This document shows, one piece after another, positions 25,154 to 36,347 of a stretch of DNA of 64,000 nt. Each line of letters starts with the position of its first letter. Position 1 is the stretch's first letter. Source of the DNA: Pilatotrama ljubarskyi (Eukaryota > Basidiomycota > Agaricomycetes > Polyporales > Polyporaceae). The notes under the pieces were generated by a model. It was not told the origin of the DNA and did not search any database. It saw only the letters and a program-made list of their open reading frames with translations. Location of the stretch: the NCBI GenBank assembly GCA_022385805.1, contig MU277697.1:108706-172705 (forward strand). Direction: 5' to 3'. The position numbers were made by a program, and so were the translations under genes.

Positions 25154-26675
25154 CTACTTTGACAACACATCCGCCTTCAGATCGCGTTTCTCCGGGACAG
25201 CGACATCCGCAACAAGGCAGACGGAGACGTACAGGTAGAAGAGCGACGCTTCATTGCCATACGAGACGTACGGCTGAGCTGTCACCGGGTTGTCCCCCGG
25301 CTCGCACTTGGCCACCCAATAGATGGGATGCGCCTTTCCACAGCGCTCTTCGTATCTATCGAGAGCAGCTTGCGTGGCGCCTCGATACCCTTCCTCGCAG
25401 GATCGCCGAAGTTCGTCTCCGACGTCTTCGCCGGAGAAGGCAAACTCCGTATCCTTGTACGCCTCGGCATCTTCGCTGCTCAAGATGAGTCCCTCCTCGT
25501 CGTCGACTTCAGAGTCCTGGAAGGGGGCCATACGTCCAAGCATGACGGGCAGCCAACCGCCGTTGGTTCTCGCGATGAGACGAAGACGAGGATTCAAACC
25601 AAGCGCGCTGCAGGCATGGTACAGTGCGGCATCGCTCCCTTTAAGCACTTGTCCAACAATCTGGAGAGGCTCGCCGTCCTTCTCGTCCCATGTGCGAGGC
25701 AAGGGATAGATGTGACGCAGCCTAAACCCGAGGGTGCCACCCTGAGGCAAAACCTTCGGGTTGGAGACGAAGGCGCGTAGGGCGTCCGTGACAGCTGCCG
25801 GATTTGCGTGAGGAGGCTGCAAGATGGTGAGGCCGTCGGGTATAACCGTCCGTGGCCCATCTGCGGACACGTAGAGGTTGTAGGTGATTGTCACGCGATG
25901 ACCAGAGAGCACGGGCAGGACCTCGTGTTCGATGTCGCTGAAGAATGCGATGTAGGCGATGGAGGAGGTAGATCCAGAGAGGAGCTTTGAAGAATCGAAC
26001 GTCCACACTCGGTCCTTCTGTCGCAGGACAAGCTCTCCACCTTCATGCGGGGTCGGGAAGGCGACGACGAGAGACCCAAACATGTTGGAGGCGTGCGGTG
26101 TGTCGACGTGCGGTTTGAAAAATGCGCCTTTCCCTACCGATGGCCCCACTCAAGTCAATGACTGTCCGAAATATGCGGTATGTATATCATATCATGAATG
26201 CTCACCGTAGACGTTCAACTTGTAGGGCTTAGCAATGATCCCTCGACTTTCTCTGTCGCCTGTCAAGAGGCCTGTGCGTACCACATCGATGAGGCGAGCT
26301 CGTTCCGCGTCGAACCGCATCACGAAGTTCGACAAGTCCATCTTCCCGGCCTTTCGGTAGGTCTCGTCGAGTACGGTCTCCTTGTTCCTTCCGAACGCCG
26401 CCGCGTCACACGCCCGCTCGAGCTGCTCCATGTCGGCCGGACGTTGGGCAGACTCGGCGAAGTTGATGTATCTAGATAGAGCACCAAGTTGCGGGGGTGA
26501 GCATCGGCGGCAGGGTCAGGCAGTGGTAGACGCACTGATGGTTACGTTTCCCGTAGTAGAAGTCAAACGTGTCCGGCGAGAGTTCGAGAGTACCGCTGCA
26601 GAACGGTCGTGCTGCCTCCAAGGTGGCGCGGAGTTCTTTGAGCAGGAGAGCAGGGTCAGGCTGAGGAGTACCCAT
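25154..26675 (-). CDS. Fe(II)/2-oxoglutarate oxygenase, paralog 1
   Basis: Predicted non-heme iron dioxygenase that couples 2-oxoglutarate decarboxylation to hydroxylation of an unknown substrate. ATG 26673-26675 (MGTPQPDPALLLKEL). The N-terminal region has ELSPDTFDFYYG, then FAESAQRPADMEQLERACDAAAFG and ETVLDETYRKAGKMDLSNF after an intron. After a further intron comes the double-stranded beta helix: FFKPHVDTP carries the HxD iron pair, FSDIEHEVLPV the distal His, and HRVTITYNLY the Arg that binds the 2OG carboxylate. The C-terminal half (ILQPPHANP through PYVSYGNEASLFYLYVSV) is family-specific. It shares this architecture with the genes at 34399 and 36348 but is more diverged from them than they are from each other. 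A TATAAG on the minus strand lies 66-71 bp upstream. No signal peptide. Confidence 0.82.
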
Positions 26676-27563
26676 CGTTTTGGTCGGTGGACAGACGGTG
26701 TGGTCTCGATACGGCTCCTCCGAGTTCGAGCTGCTAGCTACTTATACTTGGACCCCAGGCAACCCTCGTCGCATGTAGCGCTCTGCGACCCTGCAGAGAG
26801 AGCTGTCTCGCCCGGTCTTGCAAAACACGTAAGTGATCGTTCGCCAATGGCAGCCTGAGGCCCTGATTTCTTAATGAGTACTGTAGGTTGCAAGTCGCCG
26901 CTGTCCGTATTGGACCATGTTGAACTTGATGACTCGATTCTATGCCAGGAGGATTCCCATTACTGGCACGGTGATTTCACACAACGGCACAAGCTAGCGC
27001 TGAGGTCTCATCGTCTCGCCGTTCTACGATCGGTGAACCGTACGAAGCTGGGAAGCATTGCGGGTGTAGCCGGTGGCCCGATTAACGTGATGCTCGAGTC
27101 AGTTTAGATGAATGCGGACTGGGACACTCACACGGGGCTCAGATGTGGACTGGCACGAGAAGACTTGAGGTATACTGATCACCTCGTGTCGGATACCCAA
27201 GGACACGCGGAGAGCAGGATGGGCTGCTCGGGGTCACTTTGATGAAGTCACGAAGCAGCTCATTCCCCTTGAAGCTATATCGTCGAAGCATACCTAACAG
27301 ACACTCCACTGCAACTCCAATCAGTCTATACCGCAGATGGCAGCTCGCGTGGATGGAATACCATGACTGGGCTTTCGGTGCCAATATCCGCTTCTGTGGG
27401 TGTAAGGCTGTAAGCAGTCAGCGATTTGCCCCAACACGCTCAGAGCACAGCTCCAACATAGGTAAAGGAAGACGGATCGTGACTCACATCGTGCCGTGCA
27501 AGGCCTAGGCAAAGTCATGGCTCCTCAGCGCATCCACAGTCCCTACAACGAGACATCAACTGT
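26676..27563. other. Intergenic region
   Basis: About 890 bp with no gene supported. The left part holds the promoter of oxygenase paralog 1. Confidence 0.4.
26741..26746 (-). promoter_or_regulatory. TATA-like box of oxygenase paralog 1
   Basis: Minus-strand TATAAG 66-71 bp upstream of the ATG; the two plus-strand paralogs have TATA elements at a similar distance. Confidence 0.45.
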
Positions 27564-28098
27564 TCAAAGCTCCCGAACCATCTTCACATACTCTATATCG
27601 CCCTTGAAGAACGTCTCCCCGAACTTCCTCATCCCCCGACGCTCATACCACCCCGCCGTGCTCAAGCGCGCATCGCACCAGATAACACTGCACCCCATCG
27701 TCGTCTTCGCCACCTCGAACACATGCCGCAGCAGCAGCGTTCCGATGCCTCTGCCCTGGTGTGCGGGATCGCATGCGAACTTCCTGAACCGCGCGGCGCG
27801 CTTAGGCGCTGCTGGCATGGAGGCGCCCGAAACGCCCGGCAGCGGGTCGTGGAAGACCGATATGACTGCGACCGGGACTGACGAGGTGGGCACGAATGCC
27901 CCGTAGTGAAGTCCAGTGGAGTCCTCGGGCAGGAGGACGTATGAGACCGGATGGTCGGGCCAGAGGACGGAGTGCCGCAGAGGCACCGTTTCTTCCGCGG
28001 TGATCTGGCGTATCTCTGGTGGACGCAGAACCAGTCATGATATCTGTAGTAGATGGGCTGTGGAAGCTTACAAAGGACGTACCGATGTCCTCACTCAT
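27564..28098 (-). CDS. GNAT-family N-acetyltransferase
   Basis: Transfers an acetyl group from acetyl-CoA to an unidentified amine acceptor. Two exons, 28098-28083 and 28015-27564, splice exactly in frame to give 155 residues starting MSEDIEIRQITAEE. The acetyl-CoA pyrophosphate loop is visible as CDPAHQGRGIGTLLLRHVFE (Q-x2-G-x-G), followed by IWCDARLSTAGWYERRGM, the usual C-terminal motif with the catalytic-side Tyr. Preceding strands are YVLLPEDS and GAFVPTSSVPVAVISVF. The protein is small, single-domain and without a signal peptide; cytosolic or nuclear. It resembles fungal single-domain acetyltransferases similar to bacterial ones. Confidence 0.82.
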
Positions 28099-29021
28099 GG
28101 CCACTCTTGGCCGAAGGCTCGTCGGGCGGGAAGTAGGAGACATCTAGTCTCCCCTAGGCAGACGTTCCGATGTGCTCTATGACAGGGGGAGGAACGAGCA
28201 CAACGGAGACATCGAGGTTGCCTGGAACGTATACCGCCAGGCGTCCGCCGGACCGCCGCAGGGGCTCGAAATTGACTCATGTAAAGACGATAGATTACAT
28301 GGGCGCTTGATAACCATGATTAACACAGCGCAGAACAGGCCTCGGGGGCGTGAATTACTCTGCGGAACCGTGTCAGAAGTCGTGAACATTGGATATTGAA
28401 TGGCTAGCACCATTTGACGAGAGGCGCCAGTGCTCTTCGGGAGGTTAGCTATTAACTTGACCGGGTGGAACGCGGTCAGACTGAGCGCCCGGTGGCGGAT
28501 GCTGTGATCGCATGCGCAACCGACCCTTGTCGCGCGGACTCCCAGTCACTTTACGCAGGTCGCTTGAACCAATCGTCATCTTTTAGATCCTCCGAGTAGT
28601 GCATGATCTGAAGCGGGCAGCGTGACTTCAAGCATGGTCCAGACATGTGAGGGCGCGCGCAACGAGAGAGACCGAGTCCATGTGCAGTGTTAAAAAAATA
28701 CCATGCAGGCGGGCCCGCAACCCCTGAGCCCGACGACGAGTATCCAAAAGAGAGCGAGAGAGCCAGGTAGAAGCAAGTAGGATATATGCATAGAGAAGCA
28801 TGGAGGCGCGCGGGTGCAAGGGCCCATGAACCACCATGCTGCACAACCGACACGCATGAGTCCTTTTGCGAGTTGCGAGAAGACGAGGTCGAGGGCGCAC
28901 GGGCTCTACTCACCCGCCTCAATGGTGATGTCACTCGACGCGATATTCATGTCTCAGCAAGGGGACAGCGCAAGCTGGGTTGGACCTGCGATGCAGACCC
29001 ACTACCCGCGCTGCCCAGTCG
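28099..29021. other. Intergenic region
   Basis: About 920 bp, containing the GNAT promoter at the left; the rest has only short ORFs without motifs. Confidence 0.4.
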
Positions 29022-29660
29022 CTAGTGGCGCTCCATCCGGAGCTCGTCTTCGGACGGCTCGCTCGAGTCAGAATTGCTGCGCGCAAGCTGGTACCCGAGT
29101 TCGTTCAGGACGTACAAGCCGTCCTCCGAGTCGCCGCGCTTCATATACACGAGGCGCGGGATGAAGCAGAGGCCGGAGGACCCGAGGCGGCTAACGAGGG
29201 GCTGCTTGAGCACACGCACCTGGTAGAGCTCGCCCGCGTCGGCTGGTCTGTGAGGGCCTTGAGGCGAAGGCGGGGCTGGATGCACTGCGAAGCGCCGGTG
29301 CTGGGCGAGAAGGTGCGGTCGTCGGCGGGCGGTTCGTACCCGAGGATAGTGTACTTGAATGTGGCCGGGGAAGACGCAGCCGATGATTGTGGTCGGGCTT
29401 CTAAATGGTGCCAATGCAGTCTGGAGAGAGATCAGTCCACTCGCACGATCTTGGATGTCAAGGCGCCTAGCCAATCTGCACGAAGGAAGCCATACTAATC
29501 ATAGTCAAAAGGTGGAGGAGCTTATGGGGCGCACAACCCGACAAGGCAGAGGGATGCCAAGAGGAAGGGAACCTGGGTCGCGAGCAAGGAGTCAGGGAGA
29601 CCGATAGAAGGAGATTTTACCTAGGGACGCGGTAGTCGGCCGGATTCATCATAGCAAGAA
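29022..29660 (-). CDS. Unrecognised short gene, exon structure unresolved
   Basis: Likely gene between GNAT and UBC1. A first exon MNPADYRVPR (near 29650) ends in a donor GTAAAATC, and an acceptor near 29483 leads into LARRLDIQDRASGLISLQTAL. Two adjacent coding-like pieces lie in different frames: KYTILGYEPPADDRTFSPST with IQPRLRLKALTDQPT, then GELYQVRVLKQPLVSRLGSSG ending at TAG 29022-29024. A missed intron or a small indel must separate them. No domain is recognised. The acidic Ser-rich end (SNSDSSEPSEDE) suggests a disordered C-terminus. The strand and the 3' half are better supported than the start. Confidence 0.4.
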
Positions 29661-29738
29661 TGCGTTAGATCTTGAAGCGGATTGCGGACATTGATGCATG
29701 CAGTAGCAGGAATCACACACGATACGAGTACAGTTGCG

Positions 29739-30633
29739 CTATTTCAAGAGTTCCTCGACGACTCGATCGTCATTTATATTTGCCACATTCGCGCCGCGGT
29801 AGTTCAATCTCCTGAGCACGTCGATCTGTCAAACACGCACACCGCATGCATCAGCCAAACGTTCGACATCGTGCGGCGAAGCCGGGGCCACGGCCGAGAG
29901 AGTATGCACGCACCACCTTCGCCCTCTCGAACCCGAGCGCCTCGAATTGGGCCACATGCGCGCTGTTCAGCCCCGCCATCGCAATCTCATCCCGTTCGGC
30001 CGCCTTGCCGCCCTTACCCGCACCATCCTTCCCGCCAGGACCACCCGCGTAGACCATAGTCCAATACCGCGCTGTGTCCTCGAAGCTGCTCTTGCTCGTC
30101 ATGTAGTGCTTCGCGACTTCCGCGTCCTGCGGATCCCGGGGTTCTGGTGAGCAGAGGAGCGATTGGAGGGAGATGAGGGTGCTTTTGAGCGTGAGGACGG
30201 GTGACCATGCGTCCTTGAGGATGTCTAGGCAGATCGCGCCGGAGGCAGAGGAGATGTTTGGGTGGTAGACTTTCGTGATGAACTTCATCTTCACGGGCTG
30301 GAAGGGGTAGTTATCCGGGATGACAATGTCCTGTAGAGTCGCGGGATCGAGTGAGCAAAAGAGGAGCGTGAGTTGCTAGAAGCCATAGAGTGCTCACGAC
30401 TTGGAAGCGGCCGCCCTCGTACGGGGTGCCCTCTGGACCATCAAAGCCCCCAATGAGGTGGAAAGGGTTGTCGTCTACGAGGTCAATGGTGATCTTCGAC
30501 GACTTGTCGTTCTTGCAATCTAGTCGGGGATTGCATCAGGCTCGCAGTGAGCGGCACGCGAAATGGGACGGAGTGGCTACGAGTTTGACGCACCAGCGAT
30601 CTCCTTGTTCACTCTGCGCAGCCTAGCGTCCAT
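29739..30633 (-). CDS. UBC1: Ubiquitin-conjugating enzyme E2, UBC1 (E2-25K) type
   Basis: E2 enzyme that accepts ubiquitin from E1 on its active-site cysteine and helps build K48 chains. ATG 30631-30633 (MDARLRRVNKEIA). Landmarks are HLIGGFDGPEGTPYEGGRFQV, IVIPDNYPFQPVKMKFIT, the HPN motif in YHPNIS and the catalytic Cys in GAICLDILKDAWSP. After TLISLQSLL come PEPRDPQDAEVAKHY and a C-terminal extension with a UBA-like helix set (FEALGFERAKV, then LRRLNYRGANVANI after an intron). The extra UBA region is diagnostic of UBC1/UBE2K versus minimal E2s. About five exons, all GT-AG, the last beginning IDVLRRL. Stop TAG at 29739-29741. Cytosolic and nuclear. Confidence 0.92.
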
Positions 30634-31738
30634 CGCGTTCTACTCGTGCAGTCTTATCGATACAGGTGCTGGATGTGGTACAGAAGCTGAATTTATACAG
30701 GCGGTGGTGGTCGTGGACGTTGAGGTCAAGGCAGGCTCGGCAACGCCCGCGCCTCAAAGATCTTTCATTTGCACGCCTACATGCGTCCAACCGACTTCCG
30801 AGCTCATCTACTACCACTTTCGTGTCTTTCGGGGATTGCCTCCTTGTTTCCCCCAGTCTTGACTTCGTTTGTTGCATGAAGCGGTTTGAAAGAGCAAAGT
30901 CCAGGTACGTGAGGACGATTGCGTTGGCGGCGCTGCATGATGCATGGTGAAATAGTCACGATCTGCGACTCGGAGGTACCTCTTCGCGGCCGTCCGCCTG
31001 CCAGTGCTTTATTGGCCTCGCAGTACTGACATCAACATCAAGATATAGCAATAGGAAATCTGAAGGACTGCGCCGCAAGCAGTCATCTGAACCAGCTTTC
31101 TGCTGGCCGCGGCGGCGGCCAGTGTGCTAGAACGCCCGCTTTCAGCCTCGCCGATGATCCTGTGGCGAAACCGGAGTCCTAAGTGCTTTCCCTAGACGTC
31201 CCAAGAGTTACGAATAGACCAAGGTGGTCCCTATTTGGGACCTCTTTCGCATGACTGTGGCCTCCGCTGGATATCTCCGTGCCCACCGTCAGAAGTAGTC
31301 TTCGGCCGACTCAGGCGGCGCATCTTTCTTATTCTTCGCTGCAGGTTCTCATGATACTGCTCAGCGACTGATTTTCCCTGACAAGATATGCGCGCGGTGA
31401 CCTCGCTGCTTGACTCATCGTCCTCGCTGAGATGTTCAGAATACCCTGTTGCCCGAATGGTCGGACCGCCGAAGATGCCCAGTGGAGAGGAACCATCATC
31501 TGACGATGTTCTGATACAGACTGCTCTTCGAAGTTCTCCTGCGTCTCTCCCTATAGATAGGCAGCATCTCGAGCTTCTCGGCGCTCTCCCTACCCCGGAC
31601 GCACTCGTCTTTGTGCCGTATGCGCTCTTGCTGCGATCTCGGGAGATCTCTCCTTGTGGTTGTTACCTCCTCTTGAGCTCGACACACTTCTGGATTACGC
31701 TCCCTTTGCTCCATTGAGTCCGGTCTCTCCTAGACGAC
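30634..31738. other. Intergenic region before TPP enzyme 1
   Basis: About 1.1 kb separate the divergent UBC1 and TPP enzyme 1 starts. An ORF at 31388-31717 has no motif. Both promoters must be here. Confidence 0.4.
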
Positions 31739-33875
31739 ATGTACACGACTGCCTCCGTTTTCTTCAAGACGCTCGCTGATGCCGGGATCACCCACGCGTT
31801 CGTAAACTGGGGCAGCGACCACTCCGCCTTTCTAGAGGATCTGCACCGGCAACGCACTGAGAGTGGGAAGACCCTCATCGAGATCGTGACCTGTCCGAGC
31901 GAGTACGTCGCCTTGAGTGCTGCGCAGGGGTATGCTCAGGTCACCGGGAAGCCGGCGGCCGTGATCGTCCATGTCGATGTCGGGACCCAGGTAGGCGAGG
32001 CGAACATTTCCATTGGTCCCAAGCTGACAACTAGCCCTTCCTCAGGCAATGGCCGGTGCTGTCCATAATGTCGACAGAGGACAATCTCCCGTTCTCATTG
32101 TTGCTGGATCCTCCCCGTTTACCGTTCATGGAGAACTCCGAGGCTCCAGAAACGAGTTCATAATGTGGCTTCAGGGTGAGCACGTATCCTACAGCTACGG
32201 AGCTCGGACCCGCAGCCTGCCGACTTTCTGCTGGGTCCTGAACCGTCGTCACGCCAGATGTTCCGGACCAGCCTGCGATTGTGCGGCAATACATGCGCTA
32301 TACGGCGCAGATCCAGAGCGGGAAGAACGCAGCCAAGGTTATCACGCGAGCTTTGCAGATGTTCGTCAAAGATGTGATCCAGTCTATCGCGTGCTAATAG
32401 AACCCTTGCAGAGCGACAAGCCAGCCCAAGGGACCCGTCTACTTATGGGCGCGACGTGAAATTATGGACGAGGATGTCGATGATGCCACGGTGAATGACA
32501 GGATCCCGCTTTCCAAATGGCCCTCAGTTACGGCTGGAGCTTTGACTCCGAATGGTCAGTGCGACTCCGCAGAATTAGCGAATGTCCCTCATATGGTCTG
32601 TAGCTGTGGACACGATCACCGCAGCTCTCACGCACGCGGATTTCCCGCTCATCGTGACCGCCAACCCCGGGCGAAACACCGCCGCTGTTCCTTTACTCGC
32701 CGAGCTTTCGAACACACTGGGAATAGGCATAATCTCCTGTGCTGCTTCTTCCGTCGCCATCCCTTACAGCCACCCTTACTACCTTGGCTACTTCTTCGGC
32801 GGAAAGCTCCCCTACCTGCCCGACGCAGACGTCGTCCTCCTGCTCGATGTCGACGTTCCCTGGGTGGACGTCAACGACAACGCGCCCCGCGCAGGCGCCA
32901 AGGTCTTCGTCATCGACAACGACCCGCTCAAGCGCACTTTCGGCTGGTCGCACGTCGACACGGACATGCTCTGCACGGCCGACGCAGAGACGGCACTCGG
33001 ACAGCTCGTCCACGCCGTCCGCGCGTCAGACACGAACACGTACACTGCGAAGGTTGAAGCGCGGAGACAGTCGCTCGACGCTTCGCGTACGGCATGGCGT
33101 GCGCAGCTCTCGCACGCCGAGACTCTTCTCGCGCCAGATGGTGTGAAGCCCAGCGTCCCGTTCCTCCTAGGGGCCCTGCGCACGGCCGTGAACGCTGGGA
33201 CCCCGAGCGGCGGGAGGAAGGTGATCTGGCTGAACGAGGCCGCGAGCGCGTCCGGACTGATCTGGAACCACATCGGGCCTGAGGAGCCCGGAAGCATGTT
33301 CATGTCTGGCGGCACGAGCCTCGGGTACATCTTGGGCGGCAGCATAGGTGCTTCGATTGGCGCGAAGGTCGCGGGGAAGGGCACGGAGCTCGTGGTGTCG
33401 ATTACGGGTGACGGGAACTATCTCTTTGGGTCGCCTACTTCCGCGTATTGGGTGGCGAGGAAGTACGATACGGTAAGGCGGAGTTTGCGCGAGTCACTCG
33501 TCGCCTCTGCTGACATATGACTGTTCTTCAGCCGTTCCTGATGATCGTCCTGAACAACCGTGGCTGGTTTGTACGTCACCCGAATCACCTCCGCATTTTG
33601 CGCGTCCTTATTCTGCTCTACAGAGCCCAAAATACTCGATGCGTTCCGTGCACCCTGATGGCCTGGGCAGCGTCGCCTCAGGCGAGAAGCTGACCGTGGG
33701 CTTCGGGCAAGAGGACAACGTGGACTACGCGGGAGTCGCGGCGGCTGCAGGCGGCGCGTGGGCGAAGCAGGTCGCCCGTGCAGACGAACTGAAGGGCGTG
33801 TTCGAAGAGGCCGTCAGGGTCGTGAGGGAGGAGCGCAGGTGCGCAGTGATCGACTGCATTATCGAGTCGATCTAG
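31739..33875 (+). CDS. Thiamine-diphosphate (TPP)-dependent enzyme, acetolactate synthase-like, copy 1
   Basis: TPP enzyme related to acetolactate synthase and benzoylformate decarboxylase; it should cleave or form C-C bonds of 2-oxo acids, exact substrate unknown. ATG 31739 (MYTTASVFFKTLADAG). The N-terminal PYR domain has ITHAFVNWGSDHSAF and CPSEYVALSAAQGYAQVTG, whose Glu fits the cofactor-activating Glu, then GAVHNVDRGQSPVLIVAG. The central domain reads FPLIVTANPGRN and VVLLLDVDVPWVD. The C-terminal PP domain has the Mg/TPP motif GDGNYLF and the NN pair in IVLNNRGWF. Introns include donor GTAGGC at about 31990, one ending at the CAG before 32255, and one ending at TAG before AACCCTTGC at about 32400. 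Small exons surround 33480-33630. Stop TAG 33873-33875. No mitochondrial presequence evident, so not the branched-chain ILV2 enzyme. Confidence 0.82.
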
Positions 33876-34398
33876 GGGAGGTGCGTGCCGTTTTCTCAAG
33901 CGACTCGTGATGGAAATGCTGATCTACGAGGGGGCAGATTCAAGGATCTGGATGCTGGCGAAAGTGCAGTTCTTGTACGTGTATGATCACAACGAGGCGA
34001 AGGGGTAGAAATCGTGACATCAACGTGATGAGGGAGAACCGGCGATAGCCTGGCATCGTCGACTCGTCTTTGCTACCGAAGTAACCCATGCGATACATGA
34101 GCGGTGGCCTACGAGTCACAGTGGCCCGTCTTGGTAGGATTTGCCTGATTGGTCAACGTTGTATGCGAATGTGTTGGAACACTCACGTATCATTCTTACG
34201 TCTAGTAGGGAGCGCATCCTGGCTAAGCGTTGAGCTCCGTGACATGGCTAGGCAACAGTCAAATGTCTTCGCATTCGGACTTCAGGAACTTGAGCCAGGC
34301 AGCTGCGGACGAGTCTATACACTGCAGTATAAAAGCCTGGCAGTGACAGGTGAAACGTCGTGCAAGCACCCATCCACCCCACTCACATCTTCCCTATC
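33876..34398. other. Promoter region of oxygenase paralog 2
   Basis: About 520 bp. Contains two sequence blocks also found upstream of paralog 3 (ACGAGTCACAGTGGCC from 34111, and GCTAAGCGT near 34222) and a TATA box. Confidence 0.5.
34328..34335 (+). promoter_or_regulatory. TATA box of oxygenase paralog 2
   Basis: TATAAAAG, 64-71 bp upstream of ATG 34399. Confidence 0.6.
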
Positions 34399-35925
34399 AT
34401 GTCCACGTCGAAGTCTAAATCCAAGTCCAAGTCTAAGTCCAAGTCCTCGACCCAGGATAGCGATGAGTCGAAGCCGGGTGCTCTCTTGAAGCAACAGCTG
34501 CAACAGCTGTCGTCCGCGATCGTGCACAAACCTCCTTACTGCCAGGGTACTATCCCGCTCACCGCGGATGCCTTCACGTTGTTCTATGGGAAACCCGGGC
34601 ACGTACGGTGCGTATTTGTCCAGTAGCAGTTCTCCCATGCCTTCTGACACCACCCGCGACAGGCGCGTGAACCTCTCGAACGCTTCTCTTGAGGAGCTGC
34701 AGTACCTCGCCGAGACGTGCGATCCCGCCACGTTCGGTGTCGATCAGATGGACGTCTACGACGAGACGTACCGGAAGGCCGGAAAGTTGGACCGGTCCGA
34801 CTTTGCGCTCAACTTCGTCCCGCAGGAAGTAGGCGTCCTCGACGCGATCCGTACCGAGCTTCTTGTCGAGGGCCGCAAGTCCATGGACAACATACGCGCG
34901 GAGCTCTACAAGCTCAACGTGTACGGTACGTGCATACCTGACTGACGTGTTGCCATGGCTGTATACTGACGAGCGATATAGGGCCGGGCTCGTTTTTCAA
35001 GGCGCACATGGATACACCTCGCAGCGAGCTCATGTTCGGCTCTCTTGTGATCGTCTTCCCCACGCCCCACGAAGGTGGCGCGCTTGCTCTCCGTGAGAGC
35101 GGCGAGGGTGACCGTCGCGAGTGGACGTTTGACTCGGCTGCGTTGCTTGCAGTCGCAGCCCAACCATCCATCGCGTACGTCGCCTTCTACAGCGACACGG
35201 AGCATGAGGTCTTGCCCGTCCAGTCCGGATATCGCGTGACCATCACCTATAACCTCTACTTCGTCAAGGACCACATGCACATCGCTGTGGGAGATGCTGC
35301 GCCCCTCGCACACCCCGTCGGGACAAACGAGGAGCTGTTCCGGTCCACGCTTCGGGGCTTGCTGGACGATCCGAGTTTTCTCCCCGAAGGCGGGAACCTG
35401 CTGTTCGCTCTTCACCACCAGTACCCCATGTCGACCTCGTACAGGTCGCTCGAGGCTGCGAAGCGGGCTTTGAAGGATGTCGCCTCGCGTCTCAAGGGCA
35501 GCGACGCGGTCATCCTGAAGGTCATGCGCGAGCTGTCGCTCGATGCATCCTTGAGAATTGTCTACCAAGACACCGGAGGGTTGTTCTCCAGAGTCATTCA
35601 CTACGTGATGTGCGACCACGTGGTCGACCTGGAGAACGTCCAGGAGGTACAGGAGTCGCTTCACGATTTCCTGCTCGCCAGAGAGGACGGCATACTGCTC
35701 AATCCCGACACGAAGCGCTACCCCTGGTATGCCGAAGAAGATTCCAGCAAGACTGTCCAAGCGCACTGGATCACGTCCGCGCCGTGGACGTTCAACTCCA
35801 CGAAGACAACGTACATGGCGTACGGTAATCAGGCGTCCGTCGAGCACACGTACTGGAAGATTAGCGCCTTCGTCCGTGTTGGTCCTCTTGGGAACCGAGC
35901 GACAGCGACGGCGGCTACTAATTAG
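34399..35925 (+). CDS. Fe(II)/2-oxoglutarate oxygenase, paralog 2
   Basis: Second of three related oxygenases. ATG 34399 opens a run of alternating Lys-Ser (KSKSKSKSKS) encoded by a 6 bp microsatellite-like repeat. Then come LLKQQLQQLSSAIVHKPPYCQG and FTLFYGKPGHVR, joined by an intron ending at the CAG before 34663 to RVNLSNASLEELQYLAETC and YDETYRKAGKLDRSD. A further intron precedes GPGSFFKAHMDTPRSELMFGS. The HxD pair is in AHMD, the distal His in DTEHEVLPV and the Arg in YRVTITYNLY, so the metal and 2OG sites are complete. The C-terminal half includes LLFALHHQYPMSTSY and HYVMCDHVVDLENV and ends FVRVGPLG. Stop TAG 35923-35925. It sits directly downstream of TPP enzyme 1 on the same strand. 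Substrate unknown. Confidence 0.85.
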
Positions 35926-36347
35926 CGTTGGCGTCACGGTAGCTAGTTCCCAGCGAACATATATATACACTCGAAGTACTAGGGGAGCGGATCTGATGTC
36001 TCGTTATATCCCAACGAAAGCGATTGTCGGGCCTTATGATGCAGAAACGAGTCACAGTGGCCGTTCTTGGAAGGCTTTCCTTCCGAGTGAACGTGGTAAG
36101 CGCAGGTGTCGCAAGGACACGGGTCATACACAGTAGTACCCCATGTTTACGTCTAGAAGTGAGCATGCCCTAGCTAAGCGTCGAGTTCGGCGTCGCTCGC
36201 AGGCCATTTCGGAACTCCGCCGCATCCAAACTCCAGGATTCCGAGTCAGGTGGCTGAACCATGCACGAGACGTCCTGGAGTCGGATATAAACACTGGACC
36301 GTCAGGCCAGGCAGCGCCCACACAGCCCCCCTCAGATCCTCCCTGCG
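35926..36347. other. Promoter region of oxygenase paralog 3
   Basis: About 420 bp holding ACGAGTCACAGTGG (36047-36060) and GTCTAGAAGTGAGC followed by TAGCTAAGCG (36151-36180), both repeated from the region upstream of paralog 2, and a TATA box at 36286-36291. Confidence 0.55.
36286..36291 (+). promoter_or_regulatory. TATA box of oxygenase paralog 3
   Basis: TATAAA about 57-62 bp upstream of ATG 36348. Confidence 0.55.

Noticed and set aside
31739..33875. Mitochondrial acetolactate synthase ILV2
   Set aside because: No presequence, and the CPSEYVAL context differs from the ALS core; it is a paralogous TPP family.
34906..35970. Long minus ORF (354 codons) over oxygenase paralog 2
   Set aside because: Composition and position show it is the antisense of a real gene, and a similar shadow lies opposite paralog 3.
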